Shown here in pieces: positions 26,831 through 37,300 of a stretch of DNA of 64,000 bases; position 1 is the stretch's first letter; the number at the start of each line of letters is the position of its first letter. The translations under genes were made by a program, and so were the position numbers. This DNA is from Gorsachius magnificus (lineage: Eukaryota > Chordata > Aves > Pelecaniformes > Ardeidae), in NCBI GenBank assembly GCA_034008185.1, contig CM067089.1, positions 24,214,213 to 24,278,212 on the forward strand, written 5' to 3'. The notes beneath the pieces are model-generated. The model saw nothing but the letters and a program-made list of their open reading frames with translations, had not been told where the DNA came from and did not search any database.

Positions 26831-27662
26831 TTCCTCTTTGGAAAAAAAAATTGCTGGACTTGATTAAAATTAACTTCTTTCAGGCTTTACTATTTTAAAA
26901 AATATTTTACCAGCACATTAGGATAAAGCATAGTCTTCCCATGTTTGTCATCCTACGGAGAACTGAATTCAAGTCAGAGCTACTGCACGCCTTCCTTTCA
27001 TTTCCTCTGCTTAAAGTTTCCTGGAAAGATTATTATCTTAGCTTAAAGAAGACATCCAGCGCTGATGAATTTTGGCCCAAACGGGAATTTTGACAGAACT
27101 GTACACAACTGAGAACAGTCTTATAACTGGAAGGATGAAACCGCTTAAATACTTGTATGACACTGAAGGGGAATTCCTGAGTTAAGAAATTAAGTTACTG
27201 GTATGAGTTGTTTTTCTGGGGGCATTTTACAATTGTGGATTGAGGTCTTTTACATCTCACCTTTATGTTATCATTTGGGGAACTGATGTGAGTTTTTTGG
27301 GGTGGGGGGTTTTTTTGCCACTAACCTAGTAGGCAAAGGTATTTAGTAAATGTCTACCAGAAACACTGCTTCTTTGTGTGAGGAGACTAGACTTGACACG
27401 TGCAGTCCTAGTTATCACAAGAGTTACGTGTCCTATCAGTAATGATTTTGCTTGTTGATATGGATGTAGATATTATGACTGAAGTCTATCCAGTTTGAAG
27501 GATTGAAACTGTTAGCAATTTGGTTCGTGTCTTTCTGGGGAATCTGGTAACATTGCACAGGCACGTATTTCTAGAAGATGGCATGTTCTGTTCTGATGTT
27601 CATTTGCTCCCAGGCAGATTGCTGACAAAGCATGAGCCACAGCAGAAGACGCCGCTGTCAGC

Positions 27663-27959
27663 CTAAGGTCTTCTTGGCTCTGGTTGCCCGAGTTGAGGGG
27701 AGCCATCCTGCGAGATCTCAGCATTATGGGCTGGGCTGTTAGGGGAACGGCAGCAGTTAGCTGCCGAATGAAATGCATGAGTGGCACCAGCTCCAGCAGA
27801 TGGGTCTCTGTGGTGTCCGTAGTGGTGTGAGCTTCCAGTCCCCAGTGGACTGACATTAATCTGCAAGGACTTACTACCTAGGGCGAGGTTGAAGTGTTTT
27901 AATAAAACAGCAGGCACTTCAGTTCCACGCCATGCGTCTTTCTTCCCATTTACAGTCTG
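27663..27959 (-). other. GC-richer open segment, minus strand, unidentified
   Basis: This patch is markedly GC-richer than the intron around it. In one minus-strand frame about 98 codons are open from 'QTVNGKKDAWRGTEVPAV' to a TAG. A second frame on the same strand is open for 114 codons (27512-27856) and contains LLELVPLMHFIRQLTAAV. Two long open frames on one strand suggest high GC content or an old frameshift in a former coding sequence. A decayed DNA transposon or a pseudogene is plausible. I recognise no conserved domain, catalytic motif or start context. Confidence 0.3.
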
Positions 27960-28189
27960 GTGTTTTGCATTGGTGTAAGCCTTAGAGCATAAGAAGATGC
28001 ATTTTTTACAACTCCATTTTACAAAATATCCATAAAAGTCTATGTAGAAAAACTTTCAATATTTAGAATAAGCTTTTAAAGTGTATTTGTATGTTTATTT
28101 TTTTTTAAATTGAATTACAGGAATATATTACTACTGAATGGTGTATAGCCTTTTAAAGAAAGAAAAGAAAAAATCACTGCCAACTGCTG

Positions 28190-28400
28190 AACAGCTAATT
28201 CACTCAATATAAAACAAAGATGCATTTCTGTAGGGCTAACGACATGCATCCCATCTCCTTGACAACCGCTCTAATTACCTCAGCTTGGACGATCAATATT
28301 TGATCTTTTTCCCACCATACAAACATGTCACTTTAACTCCATAGCTTTCTCTTAGCTTTTTGATAATTTGCAGCCAAGTGAAAATGGTCCTTTCTATTTG
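28190..28400. promoter_or_regulatory. Candidate conserved non-coding block
   Basis: A complex sequence with 'ctaattcactcaat', 'atgcatcccatctcc', 'ctctaattacctcagc' and a GATCAA inverted repeat. Balanced, non-repetitive composition with homeobox-type sites is typical of vertebrate intronic enhancers. This is inference from texture only. Confidence 0.3.
28291..28305. promoter_or_regulatory. GATCAA inverted repeat in an enhancer-like block
   Basis: 'gatcaa' and 'ttgatc' flank a 3-base centre. It lies in a stretch (28190-28400) with TAATTA-type homeodomain sites and few simple repeats. A transcription-factor site is possible, but nothing here proves it. Confidence 0.3.
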
Positions 28401-31069
28401 TTCTCCCTGGCTTGAGGCCAAGGGTTCTCTCAGTGCAGTTCATTGATATGAAATTGTTGATCTCCTGGGTAGTTTTTCACAAATTTAGGGCAATTAAAAA
28501 CCTTTAGAAAGCATTTCAGTTGAAGTCAATAATTTTGCTTTTAGAAATTACTTCATCATTTTATGATCATTTTTGCTTCATCTGTTCATAAAACAACTTC
28601 AGAAGAAAGACAAAGGACCACTTTATTGTGTAGTTTATATATACATAAAACCCACAGCTTCCAAACTTAGAATTAAGCAACAATTTAGAAATACTTTAAT
28701 TGGAATGTTGAATTTGTGAGAATAAGAAAATTTGAATTCTATTTTGGACTCTGAAAAGTAATTCTCTTTCTTTTAATTCAAAGATAATGAAGCTTGATGA
28801 AGTTTAACAATAGGTATGGAACCTTTCTAAATACATTTATGTCATTTAAGGTGTGAAAGGTATCCGGTGGTGAGGGTTGATTTGTGTATTTTGTTTTGAA
28901 TAATTTTTGTTCAGAGAGGTTTTTTCTCACTAGACCGTTCCAGAAATATTTTAGGATTTACATGTATTACAGCAGTATTATTTAATCCAGAAAGTGTTTT
29001 ACAGAGGCTCAGAAGTTTTTTAATTTATGTAACAGGCTACATATAAAGGGGTGCAGTCTTTAAATAGTAGAAAAGTCAGAAAGACTATGCAGTTCCAGGG
29101 TGCCTTTTGCTGCTTATACAGATCTTCAAGTAGTGTCATCTTTGTTCAAAATACAAGATATCTCATTGTACAATCTCATGCAAAGAGGGAGTTATTGAAC
29201 TTCTTTGTTACCTAGGTAAGGAATCTAGTTTCCTTCGAAAGAAAACAGGATTTGGGGGGGAAACCAAGAAAGTAATGGTCACATAGAGCTGGAACTCAAC
29301 ATCTCTTTGTGGAAAACTGAGAGGGATGTGTTCTATCATTTTGGAGTGAAGGATCTGAGGATATTTACTTTGAACTTCCTGTAGCTGTTACACAGGTATA
29401 TGTGTTGTCAATGAGATGCAGAATAAAGATTGAGTTCTATGGTGAAAATAAGTTAAACAATTCTTTAAAGATTCTAATGATGGCTGAGTGACAGAAAATG
29501 TTGGAATTTTTTGCTGAAAAATAAGCATACACTAAGATTTCAGACTTCAGCTTCACTTTGCAAGGATTTAATGGAATACTGAGACATCTTACATTTGATA
29601 AAGGGAGCAATGACATTCATAAAAGTAAATTAACTATAGCTGATGATGTTTGAAATTATGCAAAAAGTTACTTGAATTTTATACCCAAAATCACAACAGA
29701 AACTACGTACAAAATTCCCCACCCTGCTTAATATTCTACACTAAATTAGGAAGTGATACTGTGAAGTAAGTGGTTGTTTCACATAAAGACCTGAGAAAGC
29801 TTTCACATGTGATAATGATGGTAATATTGAATATGCAAAAAGAACAGAATTCAGGTTATGTGGGCTGGTTTTGATTGTGGCTTTCCTCATCTTGGAACCT
29901 TTGCATTCTGCACCTTGAGGAAGATTCTTTGATTGCGGAGGGGAAGCTGAGTGCATAATAGTGAAAAATGCAAAATGAGCAGTATAGAACTACTGGTTAT
30001 TGTCCGTTATCCATAATCTCCGGTGAACAAAAGGAATATCCACACAGGTAAGCAGACACATGTTCACTCTTTGTACTCCAAGGAGATGCGAGTTTATTAT
30101 GCCATGATCTGATGTGTCCAATGGCCGTATTCTCTACGGCACTGAGCCTGTCTTAATGTACCTTTTTGCTGAGATGCACTTATTAACTAACTTAGGCTCA
30201 GTGCTGCATGAACTTACCCAACTCTTGATTTTTGACTTCTTTTGAAGACAATTGGCACAAATCATAAGCACGCATCTGCCTATAAAAGACTGTTCAAAAT
30301 ACTGTAAATCTAAATCTATTTAACTGTATCAAACAGAAGTATGTCTGTATCAGTTTGTTCTGGCATGCCACACTTTCTTGTTGATAGTTGTATTTACCAT
30401 TTCAGAATGGATTAATGCAAACCTGAAAGCAGCAAACTCATTGGAAAGCAAATCACAGCTAAAGTACAGCATGTGCCAAAAATTTGTTTAAAATATGTTA
30501 GGAGTGAACACCAGACTTGTCAAGGTGGGCTGATCATGCTTCCACTCAGTGAACACTAGTAAGTTGTTGAAGTTTGTGCAAGTGTTAATACAGAGGAGAT
30601 GATACTCTACAGTCCAAAAAAGCTTTGTGCATTGTTGAATGTGGCAGGTCAGAAATAGAAATGGTGAGCACCCAAAATTAAGGCCATGGAATGCAGTGAT
30701 TTAATCAGGGTAAATTCTTTTTTGTCATGTGGTTTATTTACTCGCTTTGTTTCCTTATCTTTTTCCCATGCTCTCATGGGTGGGAATCTGCTGTTGAAAA
30801 ATAGTAGGATTACCTCAGGGTGGACAATGCAAGATTTTTTTTGCTGTCTGGATTTGTATTGTTGTCTTTTTATTTTCTCTTTAGGAATTTCTGCTAAACT
30901 CTTGGTGTTTTATGGAAGACTTTAAATACTTTGTTTAGTGCATGCTGTGTTTTTTAAATAGATACACTGCCTTGAATTATAATCCTTTCATAGAGTAAAA
31001 GGCTAGAATGCCCAAGGATATGTTAAAATCTTTCCAATTGCTTGTATCTGCAAAACAAAATCTATCATA
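28400..31069. other. Intron stretch, nothing recognised
   Basis: AT-rich, non-coding, with no repeat family recognised before the CR1 fragment at 31.07 kb. Confidence 0.6.
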
Positions 31070-31315
31070 GTAGATCAGGGCAAAAATCCATCTAGCCAAA
31101 TAACCTCTATCTGACAGTGGTCAGGTATTCCTTAAGTACTTAAGGAAATGGGGGAAGAAAGAGTCTTTCTTCTGTGGTATCCTGATAGCTTGTGGCTGTC
31201 AGCAGTTATGGACTTATTGATCTGAAGTTGAATCTCCTCACTCAAGACCATCATGTTCCCATTATGGTTTTAAACAATTAATTCATTCCTTTGAAGAAAA
31301 TTTTCATTTGACATA
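31070..31315 (-). mobile_element. CR1 LINE 3' fragment
   Basis: The + strand shows the reverse complement of a CR1 tail: 'agatcagggcaaaaatccatctagcc', then 'tctgacagtgg', later 'ggctgtcagcagttatggactt' and 'aattcattcctttgaagaaa'. These match, in order, the 3' UTR and end of the CR1 ORF by recall. Only about 250 bases remain, with no ORF, so it is an old truncated copy. It contains a perfect 20-base palindrome (31128-31147) not expected of CR1. Confidence 0.8.
31128..31147. repeat. Perfect 20-base palindrome
   Basis: The left half 'ttccttaagt' and the right half 'acttaaggaa' are exact reverse complements with no spacer. It sits inside the minus-strand CR1 fragment. Confidence 0.95.
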
Positions 31316-31529
31316 ATAGAATGGTTTATTGAATTTTTTTTAATATTAACAGTGTCAAATTTTTGCTTCTACAATGCAAAGCATTTTAATACAAATTCTG
31401 AGAATCTTGGTAAAGTTTGCTCATATTCAGAAGCTCCTGAATCTGTAATTTGGAATGGAGTACAAGAGCAAATCATTCAGGACCTATACCAGACAAGCTG
31501 AGTACTAATAAGATGACATAATTTCACCG

Positions 31530-31740
31530 ACTGTAGAATCATCTCCTTGAAGGCACAAAAATAATTTCCCATTAAATACCTTCTTTACTTAGGCTAATTA
31601 GATTCACATTTGAAAAATCTTCACATTTAGCAATGGCCTAATTATTTAGCCAACTAAATATATTCCTTAACCGAAGAGACAGTCAAAAGAGGAATTACAT
31701 CCTGTTATTTGTATGAAGTGCATTTCTTTTAACTACTACA
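31530..31740. promoter_or_regulatory. Candidate conserved non-coding block
   Basis: The block contains 'ggctaattagattc', 'ggcctaattatttagcc' and 'ccattaaatacc' in non-repetitive sequence just after the CR1 fragment. Enhancer-like by texture only. Confidence 0.25.
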
Positions 31741-33037
31741 AGAATTTGGGTCCAGCTTCATTATCACCATTATTTCTGTGAGAAAGTCCAAATCCAGAAG
31801 ACCTGTAATCCTCAGGGAAGAGGAGGATGTTGAGAGAGGGGATATTAGAATGAAAAAGTGGGTGAAAAAATGTAAAGGCTAAACCATTGAATTCAGTGTA
31901 TCCTTACATTTTGTTCCTATATTGTCAAAGCACCATTTTCCATAACAAGATCCATGCTATTGAACTCTGGAAGTTGCTTTTCTTCTTGCTTTTTAACTTA
32001 TACCTATGCCACTTCTGAACCAGATGGGTCACTTTGTCCTATCTTTCTTTTTGTTGTAGTTAGAGAAAAGTTAAAGGCTAGAAGCAGAAAGTATCATTGT
32101 GGTGTATGGTTGTCAAGTATATTTAGATAAGCTAATAGCTAATTTTATCATAATGCATCTCATTACTAACCCAGTCTCTTTAGATAGTAAAATATCTTCA
32201 GGACCGATTTCAATACTTATGTATTGTATGCAAAATGGTGGAATAGTTTTCATGCACCTTATAATAGTTTGTTAATTAAAAGTAAATAAGGCTTTTAAGT
32301 GGAAAATGAAATTATCCCATTGCTTGAAATACCTTGATGCAGTTTTTATTACAGGTTGCATATGGAATCTGTTAGGAATTTGAGCATGGGTTGGTTGTTG
32401 AATTATTGTGTGGATTAGCTGTAGTATTTGAAGGTTCTCGACTTTAAAAGCATGTGTCTGTTTTAAATCCTACATAAATTCCTCACAGTTTTTTAGAACA
32501 GTCTGTAACTCTAACCAGGGCATTTTTAACACCACAGCTTCAAACAACAGCAGGAGCAAATCTAAAACATTGCTCTGAGTGGTTTCATAACATCATTAAA
32601 AGATTTCATTTTAATTAGATAAATTCCCCCTTTCTTTAACTTTTCAACCTTTCTCTCGTAAGTTCTGCAAGACAAAGGGTGAAACGACTAACTGAATTGA
32701 ATTAAATATTAAAACATTAAAATTGGCATTTTAGAGCTCATGAGGAAAAGACAGGGGGAAAAAACCTCATGAAAAACATATATTTCATGCATATTTTAGA
32801 TTTTATTTTAAGACCTTTCCAAAACTATTATGGATATTCTTAGTAAGAAATATTATAGGCTGTGTTGTCTCCCAGGGCAGCTAAAGTTTCCAAAAGGAAG
32901 TTCAATCTGTAATACATCTTTCACATGTTATTTTAATAAAAAAGCAAATATCATTTGTGTGTTTCCACTGCTAAATGGAGACTCATTGTTTGGTCATGTT
33001 TCCCTACATCAGCAAATACATTTAGAAAGAATAAAGT

Positions 33038-33062
33038 AAACTTTATTTCGAGTTACACTGAT
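33038..33062 (+). repeat. Possible relic of an ancient sauropsid repeat
   Basis: 'gagttacactgatgtaaagc' resembles the 'gagttacactggtgtaaa' core common in old bird, turtle and crocodilian interspersed repeats. Similar scraps occur near 59862-59893 ('tgaatttacaccagtgtaatt') and 62344-62361 ('cagtgtaaaaccagacc'). Each is too short for a firm call. Confidence 0.3.
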
Positions 33063-33586
33063 GTAAAGCATTATGTGTATGTTACAGTAAAAGTGCTTTG
33101 AGGTTGAATGTGAAAATAGCTTAACTGGTGTCTCCCTGTTTGTGTCTCTGTGTCCAGGGTTTTTTACGTTCATGGATTCATTTGCATGTATTTACATGTT
33201 TGCAACTTTTGATGTTATTGAGCGCTCTTATTTCTCCTCACTCAAGAGTGGAGAAACTTTATTAGTAATCAAGTACTGTGATCTACAGAAGCATGAATGA
33301 AAGAGAAAAATTACATTTACTTAGTTTGCTGTTACCATTTTTCCAGAGCAACTTGTTAATTGTATAAAGAAAGTCAAGGGAAGCTGTTCACTGCCTATAA
33401 GCATTGATCTGCATTGTAAAACCAATAGCTCTTTCACTATTGTGGGTCATTAGTCTGGAACATGCTGAAGGAATTATAACAAGTCTTTGCAGACTTTAAA
33501 TGCTCTATAGCATGAATGCAATGGTACTGGTAAAAAATGGGTCAGTCCCTTTGATGCCTTGTGAAACACAGTATCATATGCAGCAT

Positions 33587-33612
33587 GTATTTATCTTGGG
33601 TATTTATCTTGG
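33587..33612 (+). repeat. 13-base tandem duplication
   Basis: 'gtatttatcttgg' occurs twice in direct succession without mismatch. Confidence 0.85.
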
Positions 33613-33875
33613 TTTTGAGACACAGTGAGCACCGACTTGTTTAAGAACATAAATTTGGTTCACACCCACTTGAATGATGAAATGTCGGTTTGCTAACAAT
33701 GTCAAAGAAAAGCGATGTTATAAATAGGCTTATTGAGAAAATGGCAATGCTGCGTAGATGGACCTTGTGTAAGTTTTGTAGGCTGAAACTGGAATAAGAA
33801 GCTCATTGCTCCTACCTGTTGGTTAGCACGGGAAAAAGGTAACTACCAAATAGTCTTCATTTATGTAAAACTTTC

Positions 33876-34151
33876 ATGCAGAATTCTTACAGTGATGTCC
33901 AGGGGCCTGTCTTACCTGGAGCTAAATTCATAGTTGGTTGTATATATACTAAGAAGGGTCTATTGCTTTTAGTGAATGATCAATGTCAGGAGGAAGCATT
34001 TGGCCAAAGTTACATCCGTGCCATTTTTACTTCCCCACAAGAACCACGTGCCGATTACCAGACTGTGTGGCTAGAGGTTGTGTACACTGAGGACTTCACT
34101 GTGAAAGCTCTGACAGCCTTTGGAAAGGGGGAGATTGAGGCAGCTGATTGA
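33876..34151 (+). other. GC-richer ORF of 91 codons, unidentified
   Basis: The frame is open from an ATG to TGA; the composition becomes visibly less AT-rich from about 33890 and stays so to about 34360. The peptide includes PRADYQTVWLEVVYTEDF and VKALTAFGKGEIEAAD. I recognise no family. There is no promoter or polyadenylation context that would make it a stand-alone gene. It may be a remnant of a mobile element. Confidence 0.25.
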
Positions 34152-34359
34152 TGCAGCTGTAGCAGAATTTGCTCATCAGTGCAGTACAGTTGAGAGGATT
34201 TTTTTTTTGCTGAAGTTGCATCATTGGTAATTGAGCTCATGTGAGTCCATCCAGTCACGGTTGTAACATGGAAGCTCAGGTGATGCAGATTCAGTACAAG
34301 ACTGGACATCACTTCCCAATCTGCCTGGCCTGAACTTCCCTGCTGGCCTGAACAAACAT

Positions 34360-37300
34360 GCTTCAGGATTTTGGGCTTAACACCCTGACGTAAAATCAGA
34401 AATGGGGGTTTAAAGTGATGGGGATTGGGGTCATCTTCAGCTAAATTTTCCTATTGGTGATTCAGGCTGTAGACAACAAAAGAGTTATGGGACAGCTCCC
34501 ATGTGGATGAATATTTTACTCATCGTTCGTTTAGATATATTGTTGCTTTGCTTACCCATACTGACAATACATTCTCGTCCTCCAGAAATGTTTTTCTTGT
34601 TTCATACATAGACTCAGTGCCTGTGACCAAGGAAGTACTGTATGTTGGAGGCACCTGGGGAGAACACGTAGAAACACCAGTAATTCTGGTCATGGTCCTG
34701 AGTGCTACCTGTTCATGGTTAGAGCACCATTTCTTTTGCTTTCCCCTGCATGTAACAACACAAGATTTTAAAGGATGGCTTACGCCATTCTGCTTGTCAA
34801 CGAATCCTGCTTTCTGAGTTCAGTTCACAGAGGCCTTAGGTGTTACAACGAACTGAGGGAATAGAAGAACAACAGGAACAATTGACACTGGATTATTTGA
34901 CTGAAGCCCAAATTAAAAAATGTAAATAGCAACAACCTAAGTTTACCAAGTCTGTGGGGGCTGGCAAGAAGTCCTTTGACAGTCAAGGACTTCTATTTCT
35001 ACCTCTGACCGTACCATAAAAGTGACTTGGTTCCTTTTGGGGATTATGTATGGTTTGGTTTTATATATTGATCAGTCTTTTTACATGCTTTTAGGGCTTT
35101 TAGACCAGGTGTTATCTGAGGAGTCAGTTTCTCTGGTCCTTTGTGAGCTGTTAGAGTGCTAGGATATTGCGGAGTGATTGACAGGGCGTACTTCTGGTTC
35201 TGTCACCTACTTTTTATATAATGCAAAGAAGTGAAAGAGAGGAAATATAGAAAAATACATCTATCAGTTTTTAGGCTTGCATATTTCTAAATCTCCTTGT
35301 GTTTTTTTTTTCCTAATGCCACCATAGAAACTGCAGCCTATTTATGAGGAAACAGAAGTAACTTTTCTGAAAGCTGTGTTCTGAAATTAATTTTTATTTG
35401 GCTTTGATTTTTTAGTGGAGACTGCATAACTTGCCAAAATCTACCAATTTTTACTTGACTTATATTACCTTTTAAAAGTTGGAGTTTTTGAAAGTTTGCA
35501 CTACATGTTATTTGTTAGGGATATAACCTGACATCTCTGGTCACTTCTCAGACAGTCTCAAAGCCCTTTCTAGATGACATAATTGATACATCATATAAAG
35601 AATGAAAAAGAACGAAGCTGCTCAGTGACTCACAACAGCACTATGTGATAGTTTAGGACAGGAAGTGTGGAATAACTATGTGCAGCTGGATCTACAGGAT
35701 GAAATTAAATAGACAGGAAATACTTAACCAGGCTGGAATTTAACCACATCCAAAGTGGGAATTTGATGTGGAGACTAGCACCTTTAATTATATGAATTTT
35801 TTTTCAAAGGAACGCTTATGATCATATGTGGCCGCAATCTTAATTTTCTTGTGTTGACAGTGAAATTCAGTCATTGATTGAACCAAATTTTACTCCTCTT
35901 GTGAGAATGTCAGGATCTTAATTGTCTTTGTTATGCATCCCTCTTCTGTGCAGTATTTAATTTTTGAATGGAAATGCATTTATGATTTTCCGGGATCAAA
36001 TTTTCAATCAATAATGATTGCTTTTATTTTTGCTGTTTAACAAAAGAATTAGAACTATCCTCCCTACATTTCTTCTGTTGTTTTCCTACAATTGCAGTGT
36101 GTGGACAGGACTGACTTCAGTTAGTATCATGTGAGTATGCATGAAGTAAGAACACAATCAAAGGCCCTCTCTCTCCCCTCTTTGTCCCTGGAACCTTCTA
36201 TATAACCTGTCACACAAACTTAACTTTTTCTTTTTTCATCCTATTATTGTAGTCCCTTGGAGCCTTAACAACAGATCCAAGCCATGTTGGGGTGCTACTC
36301 AAAAAAATACTTCCTATTGTAGAGCATGCAGTAGGGAAAGCACATAGAAGAAAGAACGTAGAGGTGATGTTGGCCTGAGTATCCCAGAATCTCCAGCACT
36401 AAAAGTTTTATACTGGCCCTGGAAATGGAGAAGCTTTATGGGAAGCACTTCACCTCCTTGTGGGACAGAATGGGATAAAAGCAGATAGCTAATTATTCCA
36501 AAAGTGAAGTAGCAAGTGGTGAATGCTCACAGATAATCTGTTTTAAGATGGGTATGAAAGCCTGGAAGAGGAGCCAAGTACCAAATGGAGTCACGAAGTA
36601 GATGAATGAAAAGTGATCTGATCAGATATGGACTGGAAATTACTTCTTTTTCAAGCTCAGTTGGAGTAAGGTAATGTGTGCTCAGTTTAAGCTGCGTGAC
36701 TAAAAAGTAAGGGAAATGTTACGCAGAAACTATTAGAAGAATTAAAGTGAAGTCCTAAAAAAGATTTGAACTGAGAACGTGGGTTGAAAGTGTGGGTCTC
36801 GGCTTGGACAGAATAAGTCAGGACTTAAACTGAGCGGAGGAGAGAAAAAAATCCTTCCACCATTAGCTTAAATATGTGTTTGGTAATAAGATTACCCAGA
36901 AATAGGCTAGAGCTAGAAATAGTGTAAAGATGTCTTAAACCAACCTGTAGAACCATATTCAGTAACACTGAGGAGGATTTTCAAAAGATGTGATGAAGGA
37001 GTTGTTAGATCAAAAAAGGGAGAAGTTATGAAGTCAAGAGAAAAGGAACACTTCAGAAAGAAGAATGCGGCCACTTCTGCTATAAGATGATTGATGAAGA
37101 GAGAACAGGTACTTAGGTTTGCAGAGTTGAGAAGATGATTTTAGACACTTTTATTATGCCTTGGTGGTGCAAATTTGCATTAAAGATTTACTATAGCATC
37201 AAAGGAGTGGAAAGTGAATTTGGGTTGGAGGTTGATGGCCATATTATGGAAAAATAGTGCAACAGCCAAAAAGATAGAAGAGGGAAATTTGGAAAGAATC

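Larger units (their letters stand above)
20425..27500. other. Intron stretch with few features
   Basis: Apart from one enhancer-like block (22030-22215), the T21 run and the short repeat at 26795, I see no element, RNA gene or coding segment. Frames at 21.3-21.8, 23.2-23.6 and 26.6 kb read like chance. Confidence 0.6.
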
